DNA from: an uncultured Senegalimassilia sp.
GTDB lineage: Bacteria > Actinomycetota > Coriobacteriia > Coriobacteriales > Eggerthellaceae
Reading direction: 5' to 3'
Assembly: GCF_934636665.1 (NCBI RefSeq)
Contig: NZ_CAKUAT010000005.1
Coordinates: forward strand, 1 to 64,000
Length of the DNA stretch: 64,000 nt
A program made the translations under genes and the position numbers. The notes under the pieces were generated by a model. It was not told the DNA's origin and did no database searches. It saw only the letters and a program-made list of their open reading frames with translations. Position 1 is the first letter of the stretch; each line of letters starts with the position of its first letter. Positions 50,821 to 59,760 of this stretch are shown here, piece by piece.

Positions 50821-52728
50821 TCATTCACTGAAATAGGGGGGGGGTGGATCTTCCTCGTCCTTCTCGGCGACGATGCGGTCCTGCAGATCGATGAGGCAAT
50901 CGATGAGCAGCGGGTTGAACGCGCCGCATTCTCCGTTCAAGATCATGTGCATGGCCTTCTCATGCGGGAAGGCCTTTTTGTACACGCGGTCGCTGGTGAG
51001 GGCATCGTACACGTCGACCAACGAGACGACCTGCGCCGATATGGGAATCTCCTCGCCCTTCAGCCCGTCGGGGTATCCGCTGCCGTCGTAGCGCTCGTGG
51101 TGCCAACGGCAGATGTCGCGCGCCGCGCGCACCAGGGCGCTGTCGCGGTACTGCACCATATCCTCGAGCATGTCGCCGCCGATGGTGGTGTGCGTCTTCA
51201 TGATCTCGAACTCCTCGGACGTCAACCTGCCCGGCTTGTTCAAGATGCTATCGGGGATAGCAAGCTTCCCCAGGTCATGCAGCGTCGAGGCCGCGGCGAT
51301 GGTTGCGCGCTCGCTCGAGCTGATGTGGTAGCGGTCCGTTTTGCGCATCAGGTGCTCCAGCATCATCTCGGTGAGTTTGCGCACATGCTGCACGTGCGGT
51401 CCGCTTTCGCCGTTGCGCAGTTCCATGGCCCCGCCCATGATATCGACGAGCATGCGGCTTTCGCGCTCGCGCTCGTAGAACTGCTGCGCGAGCATGGTGG
51501 AAAGGCGCCGCTGCTTGATGTACAGGCGCATGATGTTGCTGACGCGCTGGCGCACGATACGCTTATCGAAGGGACGGCTGATGTAGTCGGAAGCGCCCAG
51601 CTCGTAGGCGCGCAGCACCGAGTCGTCGGAATCGTCGCTGGAGATCATGATGACGGGGATGTCGTCGATCCAGCCGTTGCGCGACATGCAGGAGAGCACG
51701 TCGAAGCCGTCCGCGCCGGGCATGACGATGTCGAGCAGCACGATGGAGATGCCGCTTCCGTGCTGTTCCAGGCACGCGATGCCCGCTTCGCCGCAATCCG
51801 CCTCGAGGATCTCGTACTGATCCTTGAGCATCTCGCTCAAGATGACGCGGTTCATCTCGGAATCGTCCACCACCAGCAGCAACGGCTTATGGAACTCGTA
51901 AGGATCGAGATCGTCGGAATCGGTGATGACGAGGTTCTTGCGGCCCTTCGCCTTATACATGAGGCCGTCCGCCTGGCGTACCGCCTCCTCGACGGTGCGC
52001 CCCTCGGACAGCACGCCGCCGATACTGACGGTGAGGTTGACGTTCTCGTATCCGGGAACGGGCGTTTCGGCCAGCTTATCCGCCATATCGTGCAGCTTGC
52101 GCGCGAAGACGTCGGCGGAGATACCGGGGATGACCAAGACGAACTCGTCGCCGCCGTAGCGCACGAGCATATCGGTCGATCGGATGCAGCTCCTGAGCAC
52201 GCTCACGGCCGTTTTGATGGCGACATCGCCCGCGTGATGGCCCAGCGTGTCGTTGACCAGCTTGAAATCGTCCAAGTCCAAAACCGCCACGCCGGCGAAC
52301 ACGTGCTGATTGCGCAGGTTGTCCTCGTAGAAGCGCCGGTTGTAAGCGCCCGACAGCGCATCGTGATAGAGCAGCTCCTCGGTAAGCATGCCGCTAGCGA
52401 CCGCGTCGACAGGCTGAGCGCACATGAGCACACCCGGCTTGCCATCGACGTTCACGTACCGAGCCGATGCGCGATGGACCTGATCGCCCATGAGCACCCT
52501 ATGCGTTCGGGAACCTCTATTGCGCAGGATGTCCTTGCACACCCCGCGCATGCAAACACACGCGCCGCCGTACAGCAGGCAGGATTCCTCTTCCTCGATG
52601 TCGTCTTCGTCAAGGAAGCGCACAACAGGGTAGACGCCGAGCAAGCGGCCCATTTCCGCTTCCAGTTCGTCCCTCGACATATCGGGCTGCCGATCTTGCT
52701 GCTCGGTACCTTGCGTTTTATCGTCCAT
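50821..52728 (-). CDS. GGDEF-REC-HD-GYP signalling protein
   Basis: A 635-residue protein. An N-terminal part of about 115 residues has a cysteine cluster (CLLYGGACVCMRGVC). A GGDEF domain follows (about 120-275) with an intact GGDEF at 192-196 and an inhibitory-site RxxD (R183, D186) five residues before it. Next come a receiver (about 290-410; VVDDSE and VLLDIVMPG) and an HD-GYP domain (about 430-620; STLHDLGKLAIP and HHERYDGSGYPDGLKGEEIP). It could both make and break cyclic di-GMP under phosphorylation control. A C9 run lies near its 3' end. Confidence 0.93.
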   Translation of the reverse strand: MDDKTQGTEQQDRQPDMSRDELEAEMGRLLGVYPVVRFLDEDDIEEEESCLLYGGACVCMRGVCKDILRNRGSRTHRVLMGDQVHRASARYVNVDGKPGVLMCAQPVDAVASGMLTEELLYHDALSGAYNRRFYEDNLRNQHVFAGVAVLDLDDFKLVNDTLGHHAGDVAIKTAVSVLRSCIRSTDMLVRYGGDEFVLVIPGISADVFARKLHDMADKLAETPVPGYENVNLTVSIGGVLSEGRTVEEAVRQADGLMYKAKGRKNLVITDSDDLDPYEFHKPLLLVVDDSEMNRVILSEMLKDQYEILEADCGEAGIACLEQHGSGISIVLLDIVMPGADGFDVLSCMSRNGWIDDIPVIMISSDDSDDSVLRAYELGASDYISRPFDKRIVRQRVSNIMRLYIKQRRLSTMLAQQFYERERESRMLVDIMGGAMELRNGESGPHVQHVRKLTEMMLEHLMRKTDRYHISSSERATIAAASTLHDLGKLAIPDSILNKPGRLTSEEFEIMKTHTTIGGDMLEDMVQYRDSALVRAARDICRWHHERYDGSGYPDGLKGEEIPISAQVVSLVDVYDALTSDRVYKKAFPHEKAMHMILNGECGAFNPLLIDCLIDLQDRIVAEKDEEDPPPPYFSE

Positions 52729-52873
52729 AGCCGGTGAGCCTCTGTTTCGAGTTGATTCGAGCGTGTGTGCATGCTGTTTCCAACGAGTTCATTGTAGCAA
52801 AGGCGTACCACGTCAACGCACGAATCGGGCAAGGCCCGGAAAGATAGCCCGGAGCGATTGGGGAGCGCCGGGC

Positions 52874-52912
52874 GCCTGGTGGGATGATCGGGGGCAGAAT
52901 CCCGCCAGGCGG
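52874..52912 (-). terminator. Hairpin between the hydrolase and GGDEF genes
   Basis: CGCCTGGTGGGAT and ATCCCGCCAGGCG pair with one mismatch in the 233-bp gap. No T-run. It may separate the men genes from the signalling genes. Confidence 0.5.
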
Positions 52913-52961
52913 CCGTCGCGCAGTTGGGAGGGGCCTACCGAAATAGACAGCGAATGCCCTG

Positions 52962-53846
52962 CTAGCGCGTTGCCACGCTGTGCACACAGGCGGCGAACAC
53001 CTCGGGGGCTTCCAGGTGGACGTTATGCCCCACCTTCGGCGCGATACGCGTCCTGATGATGCCCTCCTCATGCAGGTTGGCTGCAAGCTTGCTGTACTTC
53101 ACGTCCTTTTCGCCAGCCAGGTAGAGGGCCGGGTAGCCGCGCAAGCCAAGCTCGCGCAACGCCGCCGTGGTCTCGCGATAGGATGGCATGCGGTGCTGAC
53201 CGGCGCATTCCACGCATTTGGCCAGCGCCTCGGGATCGTTGGCAAGCCGGTTGGCGCGCACCGCGGCGCGAACCTTCCTCGGCAGCGCCTTCTGCGATTC
53301 GAACAGCGGGAGGTTCTCCCAATAGGTCATGAAGTCCTTCAGCGGCGTCTCGCGCAGACGGCGCGCCATATCGGCATCGCGCTCGATGGCGGCATCGCGC
53401 TCCGCCTGCGTTTTCGGCCCCATGCCCACGCTTTCGAGCAGCAGGCCGCTCGTTTGCTTTGCGAAGGCCGCAGGGCCGACCTCGAGCAACGCGGAAAGCG
53501 CCACGCGACCGCCCATCGAATAAGCAACGACCAGGGGTTTTCCCGGAATCAGCTTGATAAGGGCAAGGAGCGCCTCGCCCATGGCCGGCAGGCTGTACGG
53601 CGCCGGATGGACCGGGGCCGATGACCCGCCGTGGCCGACAAGGTCGATGCCGTACACGTCGCGCTCAAGGAAGATGGTGCGGCTTGTGGGGAACCAGGAC
53701 ATCGCGTTCTGCGCGAACCCATGCACGAACAGCACCGGGGTGCGGCGGCGGCCGCGGGCGGGATCCTCCTTCATATACAGGTAACGATATCGGACTCCAT
53801 CAACGTCGAAGCAGGCGGTTTCCGACTGCTCGTTCATCATCTCCAT
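52962..53846 (-). CDS. Alpha/beta hydrolase, MenH-like
   Basis: A 294-residue alpha/beta hydrolase: oxyanion loop VLFVHGFAQNAMSW, nucleophile elbow VVAYSMGGRVAL (Ser), late KVGHNVHLEAPE (catalytic His) and a probable Asp/Glu in AGEKDVKYS. Position right after menD suggests it is MenH (SHCHC synthase), which eliminates pyruvate from SEPHCHC; the elbow fits, but the sequence alone does not prove it. ATG 53846 is 5 nt after GGAGG. Confidence 0.75.
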   Translation of the reverse strand: MEMMNEQSETACFDVDGVRYRYLYMKEDPARGRRRTPVLFVHGFAQNAMSWFPTSRTIFLERDVYGIDLVGHGGSSAPVHPAPYSLPAMGEALLALIKLIPGKPLVVAYSMGGRVALSALLEVGPAAFAKQTSGLLLESVGMGPKTQAERDAAIERDADMARRLRETPLKDFMTYWENLPLFESQKALPRKVRAAVRANRLANDPEALAKCVECAGQHRMPSYRETTAALRELGLRGYPALYLAGEKDVKYSKLAANLHEEGIIRTRIAPKVGHNVHLEAPEVFAACVHSVATR

Positions 53847-53881
53847 GAGCGCCTCCTCGATCCCTTGTGTTAGTTGTTGTA

Positions 53882-53899
53882 TGTGTTGCGTACAACACA
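53882..53899 (-). promoter_or_regulatory. Dyad TGTGTTG-N4-CAACACA over a possible promoter
   Basis: An 18-bp dyad 36 bp before the MenH-like start. On the minus strand TTGTAC, 17 bp, TAACAC forms a possible promoter whose -35 lies within the dyad, so a repressor or activator site is plausible. Confidence 0.5.
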
Positions 53900-53993
53900 G
53901 CGTGTTCGCAGAGCCGGGGCGCAAAACCCCGGCCCTGCGGCGATAATCGCGCGTCGATCGCCAACCTCGCAGCGACGGTTGCGCGGCGAGCTC

Positions 53994-56030
53994 CTACCAA
54001 TACTTGGCGTAGCGCTCGCGCAGGCCCTGCAGGGGCACGGGCACCTCGATGAAGCTGATGCCCGGCACATCCAGCGATGCGCGATACGCCCGGTCGAACT
54101 CCGCCAACGTGGCCGTTTTACTATAGGGCACGCCGAATGCGGCGACCGCGGCCTGGAAGTCCACGTCCTGAGGCGTGAGGAACAGGCGCTCGAAATACGC
54201 TTCCTGCGACTTCTGCGGCAGCATGTCGAATATGGCACCGCCGTTGTTGTTCAGCAGCACGATGGTAATGCCCCGCTCGCCGGCGTTTGTTTCGCAGCTA
54301 TTACGCTCGGCGTCCTGCTCCGGCGTGCGGCTTGCGCCGTCTGCGGCGTCGGCGAGCTGCCGCTGCACGCGCAGCTCGCGCTGCAACGCCAGGGCGTTCA
54401 GGTCGTGCTGCATGGTCAGATCGCCCGTGATCAGCGTGGTCCTGCCGAAGCAGCGCGAGGCGCCGATGGCCGTGGAAACCGTGCCATCGATGCCGTTCAA
54501 ACCTCGGTTCGCAAGCACGGTCAACTGCTTGCCGCCCTTCAGGTAGAAGGTGTCCACGGCGCGCACGCTCATGGAGTTTGCCGCGAACAGGCACGAGCCT
54601 TCGGGGGCAAGCTCCAGCACGCGGCGGACATAGGCACCCTCGAAGCCGTCGGCACCGGGCTCTTCGCCGGCATCCACCGCAGCTATACGCTTGGCGGCGG
54701 CTTCCTCTACCCGCTGCCACGTGTTGGCGAACGACAGGTCGTTGGCGCCTGCCGCCGCAGGACCATCCTCCATGCGCAGCGCGCGCGTCATGCTTTGCGC
54801 GAAGTCGGCGGGTTTCATGCGGACGAACACCGTGGTGGCGGCGTTGGTGTCGCGCGTTTCCAGGGGATCGACCACAACCTGCAGCACGCCGGCATCTTCG
54901 CGCGCACGAGCCCACTGGGTCGCGCGCTTCGACACGGGATAGCGGCCGAAACGCACGATGACCTGCGGGTTCAAGCTTTCGTCAGGCGAGATTCCGCCAG
55001 GCTGGAACACGCTATCGTAGTTGCCGATCACCAGCGGGTCGTCGAAGGAGCGCAGCCCCGACAGAGGGTCGGCGAGCACCGGGATGGCGAAGGCGCAGGC
55101 GAAAGCCAGCACGCGCTGCGCCTCCTCGTGCGTGGCGCAGGAGCCTTCGCCTGCCAGCAGCAGCACGTTATTGGCGAGCAGCTCGCTGGCAAGCTTGGCG
55201 GCGGCAGCGCCCTCCATGCCCCCGCGCACCTGCGCGACGCCGATGGGAAGCAGCGGTTTGCGGGCGGGTCTTGCCGCAGGAGCCGCGCTGTCCGCAGCGG
55301 CCTGGTCGGCGCAGGGGATGCCGGCGTCGAACAGGTCGGGCAGCGTCACATCGGGCTTCAACGGCTCATCGAACGGGAAGTTCAGGTGCACCGGGCCGCC
55401 GAAGCAGGCTCCGGCGAGACGCCGGGATGTGCGCGCCGCTGCCGCTGAGGGTGCCGCAGAGGATGCCGTCGAGGATGCTGCCGAGGGGTTTTGCGCTCCC
55501 TGGTTTTGCGGGAGCTCGCACGACCCGAGCGCAGCGATGCACGCCTCGCGGGCGGCTTGACGGGCGAAACGCAGCGAGCCTTCGTCATCCGCGGGCAAAG
55601 GCATCCCGCGATAGGCGCGCACGTGCGTGCCGTACGCATGCGATTGGTCGCAGGTTTGCGGAGCACCAAGCCCCTGCAGCTGCGGCGGGCGGTCCGCCGT
55701 CAGCACGATCAAGGGCACGCGCGACGATTCCGCCTCGAGAATCGCCGGATAGTAGTTGGCTATGGCCGTGCCCGACGAGCACACCAACGCCGCCGGACGC
55801 CCGGACGCCTTCGCCATGCCCAGCGCCAGAAAGGCGGCGCCGCGCTCATCGATGTCCACATACATGCTCATACGCTGCGGGGCGCGGCACGACAGCTCGT
55901 AGGCGGTCATGGACAGCGGGGTGGAGCGCGACCCAGGGCTGATCACCACGTTCTGCACACCCCATTTCGCGAGCTCATCGAAGAACGCTCCCAGGAAGCG
56001 CGCGGTTGCGCGCGGATCAGCGACGGTCAT
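53994..56030 (-). CDS. menD: MenD, SEPHCHC synthase
   Basis: A 678-residue thiamin-diphosphate enzyme joining isochorismate and 2-oxoglutarate. The N-terminus has VVISPGSRSTPL and the catalytic-type Glu region (DIDERGAAF); the ThDP site is GDLTMQHDLNALAL...LNNNGGAIFDMLP near the C-terminus. It is about 100 residues longer than usual because of a Ser/Ala-rich insert (about 170-205) and other loops. ATG 56030 overlaps the menF stop (ATGA). Confidence 0.94.
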   Translation of the reverse strand: MTVADPRATARFLGAFFDELAKWGVQNVVISPGSRSTPLSMTAYELSCRAPQRMSMYVDIDERGAAFLALGMAKASGRPAALVCSSGTAIANYYPAILEAESSRVPLIVLTADRPPQLQGLGAPQTCDQSHAYGTHVRAYRGMPLPADDEGSLRFARQAAREACIAALGSCELPQNQGAQNPSAASSTASSAAPSAAAARTSRRLAGACFGGPVHLNFPFDEPLKPDVTLPDLFDAGIPCADQAAADSAAPAARPARKPLLPIGVAQVRGGMEGAAAAKLASELLANNVLLLAGEGSCATHEEAQRVLAFACAFAIPVLADPLSGLRSFDDPLVIGNYDSVFQPGGISPDESLNPQVIVRFGRYPVSKRATQWARAREDAGVLQVVVDPLETRDTNAATTVFVRMKPADFAQSMTRALRMEDGPAAAGANDLSFANTWQRVEEAAAKRIAAVDAGEEPGADGFEGAYVRRVLELAPEGSCLFAANSMSVRAVDTFYLKGGKQLTVLANRGLNGIDGTVSTAIGASRCFGRTTLITGDLTMQHDLNALALQRELRVQRQLADAADGASRTPEQDAERNSCETNAGERGITIVLLNNNGGAIFDMLPQKSQEAYFERLFLTPQDVDFQAAVAAFGVPYSKTATLAEFDRAYRASLDVPGISFIEVPVPLQGLRERYAKYW

Positions 56031-57493
56031 CGAGCTTCCCCTTCCCCTGCGGTCGTGGTTTGCGAGCTGGTTTGATCCGCGGTTTGATCCGCAACTTGCG
56101 GGCTCGCCAGCGGGCTGACCTGCGGCGCAGCTTGCACCTTGGTCTGACCCGCCATTTGCGTGGTGGTTTGCTGGCTGGTTTGCGTAGCGGTTTGACCCGT
56201 GGTTTGCGAACTGGTTTGCGCGGCGCGAGATGAGGCAGCGCCGGCTTCGCCGTCGAACGCCGAGAGCACGGTTTTCAGCTTCAGCGCGATCTCGTCGTAC
56301 TCGTCGGCCGCGCGGCTGCCATCGACGATGCCGCATCCAGCGTACACGTAGCCGATCTCGCCGTCGAACACGCCGGTGCGCAGCGCCACGCTGAACTCGC
56401 CGTCTCCGGCAGCATCCACGTAGCCGCATGCGCCGGCGAAGAAGCCGCGGTTGTAGGCTTCGATCTGGCGGATGAGCATCTTCGCCTCGCCGACCGGCGT
56501 GCCCGAAACCGCGGGCGTGGGGTGCAAATCGCCCATCATCGACCACAGATCGACGCCTTCGAGCAGCTTTGCGCACGCAGGCGTCATCAGATGCTGGATG
56601 CGCGTCAACGGCATGATGGTCGGCTCTTTCGGGACATCGACCGCATAGCAGGTGCGGCCCAGCACATCCCGGATGAAACGCACGACGTAGTCATGCTCGG
56701 CGCGGTTCTTCGCATCGTTCAGCAAACCCTGCGCAAGGCGCTCATTCTCAGCAGGGTCGGGCGACGCCGGGCACGTTCCGGCCAGGCACATGCTTTCCAG
56801 TTCGCAACCCGATTTCCTCACGAGCAGCTCGGGGGTGCAGCCGCAGAAGAACACGTCGGCGTAGCGGTAGAGCAGCACGGTTCCGTGCGCGGTGCCGTCG
56901 ATCAGGTTCACCAACAGGTCCTTCGAAGAGAATGGCTCGTCGGCACGCAGTTTCAGACGGCGCGAAAGCACCACCTTCTCCACGCGGCCGCCCTTGATGG
57001 CGTCGAGCCCGCTTCCCACCGCCTGCTCCCAAGCGGACCGCGAATCGAGCTCCAGCTGGTACGAAACGGTGCGGCGCGTGCGATGCGGCGCCGTCAAGGC
57101 AAGGCGCGCGAAGCGCTCGACGCGACCGGCATACACCGGACCAAGGGAGTTCACCTGCAGGAAAGCGCCGCTCTCATTCTCGATGAGCACCACCTCGGGC
57201 AGCATGAAGTGCAAGTTGGGGAACGACTGGAACAGCTCATCGGCCGATGCGGGGTTGTGCGCGTCGAATCGGTTGAACGAGAAGAACACCGGCTGCTCTG
57301 CGGCCGGCCCCGTCAGCTCGCACTCGGCCTCGTCCAGGGTCGGCAGCGCGATGCAACGCCCCAGGCCCATGAAGCGAGTAGGACGGTCCTTGCGGTAATA
57401 CACAAATTGATCGGTGAAGCCCTTCTGCATGAGGCAGAACGCGTCGACGATATCGGCATCGAGCGGCTGGGTGTACGAATAGATTCGGGTCAT
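56027..57493 (-). CDS. menF: MenF, isochorismate synthase, with Gln/Thr-rich tail
   Basis: A 488-residue chorismate-binding enzyme that makes isochorismate, the first step of the pathway. Typical motifs are GGRVEKVVLSRRL, FFCGCTPELLV, LAGTCPAS, HDYVVRFI, HLMTP, LHPTPAVSGTPVGEA, GFFAGACGYVD and CGIVDGSRAADEYDE. The last about 65 residues form an unusual repeat tail rich in Gln, Thr and Ser (such as QTTGQTATQTSQQTTTQ). ATG 57493 follows GGGAG by 8 nt. A TATAAT (57533-57538 complement) lies just downstream of a terminator and may be its -10. Confidence 0.94.
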   Translation of the reverse strand: MTRIYSYTQPLDADIVDAFCLMQKGFTDQFVYYRKDRPTRFMGLGRCIALPTLDEAECELTGPAAEQPVFFSFNRFDAHNPASADELFQSFPNLHFMLPEVVLIENESGAFLQVNSLGPVYAGRVERFARLALTAPHRTRRTVSYQLELDSRSAWEQAVGSGLDAIKGGRVEKVVLSRRLKLRADEPFSSKDLLVNLIDGTAHGTVLLYRYADVFFCGCTPELLVRKSGCELESMCLAGTCPASPDPAENERLAQGLLNDAKNRAEHDYVVRFIRDVLGRTCYAVDVPKEPTIMPLTRIQHLMTPACAKLLEGVDLWSMMGDLHPTPAVSGTPVGEAKMLIRQIEAYNRGFFAGACGYVDAAGDGEFSVALRTGVFDGEIGYVYAGCGIVDGSRAADEYDEIALKLKTVLSAFDGEAGAASSRAAQTSSQTTGQTATQTSQQTTTQMAGQTKVQAAPQVSPLASPQVADQTADQTSSQTTTAGEGEAR

Positions 57494-57546
57494 TCGACTT
57501 CTCCCTGATCGTCTGATGGGTCACGGTTTCCTATTATAGCGGTGCG

Positions 57547-57578
57547 CAAAAAGGCCCGGAGTCTCCGACTCCGGGCCG
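57547..57578 (-). terminator. Terminator upstream of menF
   Basis: GGCCCGGAGT pairs with ACTCCGGGCC around a 4-base loop, followed by TTTTT on the minus strand. It ends the transcript from the ACT-domain gene and the small ORF or RNA at 57591. Confidence 0.92.
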
Positions 57579-57590
57579 TCGTTCGGCGGC

Positions 57591-57782
57591 TTATATGCGC
57601 GCAGTCCGGCACATGCCCAAGATCGCAATAACGTTACCGAACGCCCGCCAAGCTTTCAAACCGTTCAAGGTCCAAGGTCTGCTCCATTTCTCCACCAGCA
57701 GCGCAAAACGCTGTGCGCGAATCGAGCTTTCCCCAGGCTGAATACAGCGGCGGACGTTCTTGGACGCTCCACCCTTTCTCAC
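57591..57782 (-). CDS. Possible 63-aa ORF or non-coding RNA
   Basis: A GTG-started ORF of 63 codons (VRKGGASKNVRRC...) between the ACT-domain gene and a strong terminator that begins 13 bp after its stop. There is no ribosome site, and it resembles nothing known. The tight fit to the terminator suggests the segment is transcribed; it could instead be a small RNA. Confidence 0.35.
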   Translation of the reverse strand: MRKGGASKNVRRCIQPGESSIRAQRFALLVEKWSRPWTLNGLKAWRAFGNVIAILGMCRTARI

Positions 57783-57806
57783 AGGCGGCGCAATCCGGCT
57801 TGAAAG

Positions 57807-58076
57807 CTAGATCTTGTACATGAACTGGAAAACGTCCTCGCGCTGGATGGTGATCTGCACGCCCAGTTCGGAGGCGACGCCCTCAAGCTTCTCCTGCACG
57901 GCGTTGAAGTCGGCCTTCTCGGTGTCCAGCGTGGTCAACATGGTCATGGAGAACATGTCGCCCAGGATGGTCTGGCTGATGTCGTCGATGTTGGCACCGC
58001 ATTCGGCCAGCGCAACCGAAACAGCTGCGACGATACCGCTACGATCCTTGCCAAGAACGCTGATAACGCACTTCAT
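57807..58076 (-). CDS. ACT-domain regulatory protein
   Basis: An 89-residue single ACT-domain protein of the UPF0237 type (MKCVISVLGKDRSGIVAAVSVALAECGANIDDISQTILGDMFSM). ACT domains usually bind amino acids or other small ligands; members of this small family sense unknown ligands. No ribosome site stronger than a weak AAGGA is visible. It stands alone between the parS site and the terminator. Confidence 0.92.
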   Translation of the reverse strand: MKCVISVLGKDRSGIVAAVSVALAECGANIDDISQTILGDMFSMTMLTTLDTEKADFNAVQEKLEGVASELGVQITIQREDVFQFMYKI

Positions 58077-58166
58077 GTTCGAATCCTTTCACCCGCGCGA
58101 CCGACGCGCTCGTTTCAGTATGTATCCATAGTACCCGATTGTCGTGCACCTTGTATTTCCGGGTGA

Positions 58167-58182
58167 TGTTTCACGTGAAACA
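58167..58182. other. parS centromere site
   Basis: TGTTTCACGTGAAACA is a perfect palindrome and matches the known chromosomal parS consensus bound by ParB/Spo0J; the symmetry extends to 20 bp (58165-58184). It lies in the gap before the ACT-domain gene. ParB loads at parS sites near the origin to organise and segregate the chromosome. Only this copy was found in the window. Confidence 0.9.
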
Positions 58183-58212
58183 TCCGCAGCCAGCGGCAGG
58201 CTGCCCCACGGC

Positions 58213-59010
58213 TTAGGCGACGAAATCCCAAATAACCTTCGCGAAGAAGATGACCAGGACGACGATGGTGATGGGTCGGGCGACCGCACCGCCGTTCTTC
58301 GAAAAGCTGTGGGAACCTAGATAGTTGCCCACGATGTTGAAAGCGCCCGCCACCAAGCCGAGCACCAGCAGCACCTGGCCATGCAGAAGGAACACCACCA
58401 GCGCCGTGACGTTGGTGGTAAGGTTGATGGCTTTCGTGATGCCGGCAGCGGATTTGAGCTTCAGATGGGCCACGCCGGTGAGCAGCAGCATCAGGAACGT
58501 GCCCGTTCCAGGACCGTAGAAGCCATCGTATATGCCCACGCAAAACGCCACCAGAGCGCAAAGCACGGCAGTGCGTTTCGGCGAAAGCGGCTCTTTGTCC
58601 TGTTTGCCGAAACTCTTCGACCTCATCACGTAGATGGCCGTGATCGGCAGCACAGCCAGCAGGAACACGCGTAGGAACGCGTCGCTGGTGATGAGCACCA
58701 GATTCGACCCGATGGTCGATCCGACTACGGCAAGCACCACGCAAACGCCCGCCAGCTTCCACTGGATGTAGCCCGATTTCGCATAATGCCAGGTGGCGAT
58801 GGTGGTACCCATGGTCGAGCTCATCTTGTTCGTGGCGATGGCGGCATGCGTGGGCAGGCCGGCGATCATATAGGCGGGCAGCGAGATCAGCCCGCCGCCG
58901 CCCGCAATGGCGTCGACGTATCCCGCCAGGAACACGAGCAGGCACACCAGCAGCATAGCCCCCGGGGCGATGCCGAACAGCTGTTGACACACGTCGGCAA
59001 CGGCTTCCAT
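58213..59010 (-). CDS. TauE/SafE-family exporter
   Basis: A 265-residue membrane protein of the TauE/SafE family with about eight hydrophobic segments: GYVDAIAGGGGLISLPAYM in the first half and GIYDGFYGPGTGTFLMLLL in the second. It lacks the long loop of the homologue at 17358. I use ATG 59010; an in-frame TTG at 59016 is an alternative. The folE gene ends 15 bp before it. Confidence 0.9.
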   Translation of the reverse strand: MEAVADVCQQLFGIAPGAMLLVCLLVFLAGYVDAIAGGGGLISLPAYMIAGLPTHAAIATNKMSSTMGTTIATWHYAKSGYIQWKLAGVCVVLAVVGSTIGSNLVLITSDAFLRVFLLAVLPITAIYVMRSKSFGKQDKEPLSPKRTAVLCALVAFCVGIYDGFYGPGTGTFLMLLLTGVAHLKLKSAAGITKAINLTTNVTALVVFLLHGQVLLVLGLVAGAFNIVGNYLGSHSFSKNGGAVARPITIVVLVIFFAKVIWDFVA

Positions 59011-59025
59011 AACCAAGCCTTTGCG

Positions 59026-59607
59026 TTATCGGGTTTCGCGCAGGATGAGCGACATGGCCTCGGAACGCGAAGCGCGGGCCGCATCAGTGCTGCCGGCGAA
59101 CACGCCGCGCACCGCGCTGGTGACGGTATGGCTGCCGGGCTTCTTCACGCCGCGCATGCTCATGCACATATGCTCGGCCTCCAGCACCACCACAACGCCC
59201 TGCGGGTTCAGCTGCTCGACCAGGGTGTCGGCGATCTGAGAGGTCAGACGCTCCTGCACCTGCGGACGCTTCGCATACACTTCGACCAGGCGCGCCAGCT
59301 TCGACAAACCGCACACACGGCCGTCGGCCGCCGGGATGTAGGCGATATGGGCCTTGCCGAAGAACGGCACCAGATGATGCTCGCACATGGAGTAGAAGTA
59401 GATGTCGCGCACAAGCACCATTTCGCTGCAGTGCTCGTCGAACGTGGTGGCGAAATGCACGGCAGGGTCCTCCGTCAGGCCGGCAAACACCTCTTCGTAC
59501 ATACGGGCAACGCGGGCAGGCGTCTCCTTCAGACCCTCGCGGTCGGGATTCTCGCCCACGCCCTCCAAAATCATGCGAACGCCGGCTTCGATCTTTGCAG
59601 TATCCAT
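59026..59607 (-). CDS. folE: GTP cyclohydrolase I
   Basis: A 193-residue enzyme that makes 7,8-dihydroneopterin triphosphate from GTP, the first step of folate synthesis. Zinc ligands are in MCEHHLVPFFGKAHIAYIP and later EAEHMCMSMRGVKKPGS. The length matches the family. It is directly upstream of the TauE gene. Confidence 0.96.
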   Translation of the reverse strand: MDTAKIEAGVRMILEGVGENPDREGLKETPARVARMYEEVFAGLTEDPAVHFATTFDEHCSEMVLVRDIYFYSMCEHHLVPFFGKAHIAYIPAADGRVCGLSKLARLVEVYAKRPQVQERLTSQIADTLVEQLNPQGVVVVLEAEHMCMSMRGVKKPGSHTVTSAVRGVFAGSTDAARASRSEAMSLILRETR

Positions 59608-59760
59608 ATGGTTGATTTCCTTCTAGCAGTGCTGAATACAGGTCCGGCAGCTTGGCTTCCAGCCGCCGCAACCTCTCGTTTCGAACCCTAGCATGATACC
59701 ACGCGCCACCAGCAGCTTCGCCAACCCCATCCCAGACACATCGGGGACATAGCGTCGGGA

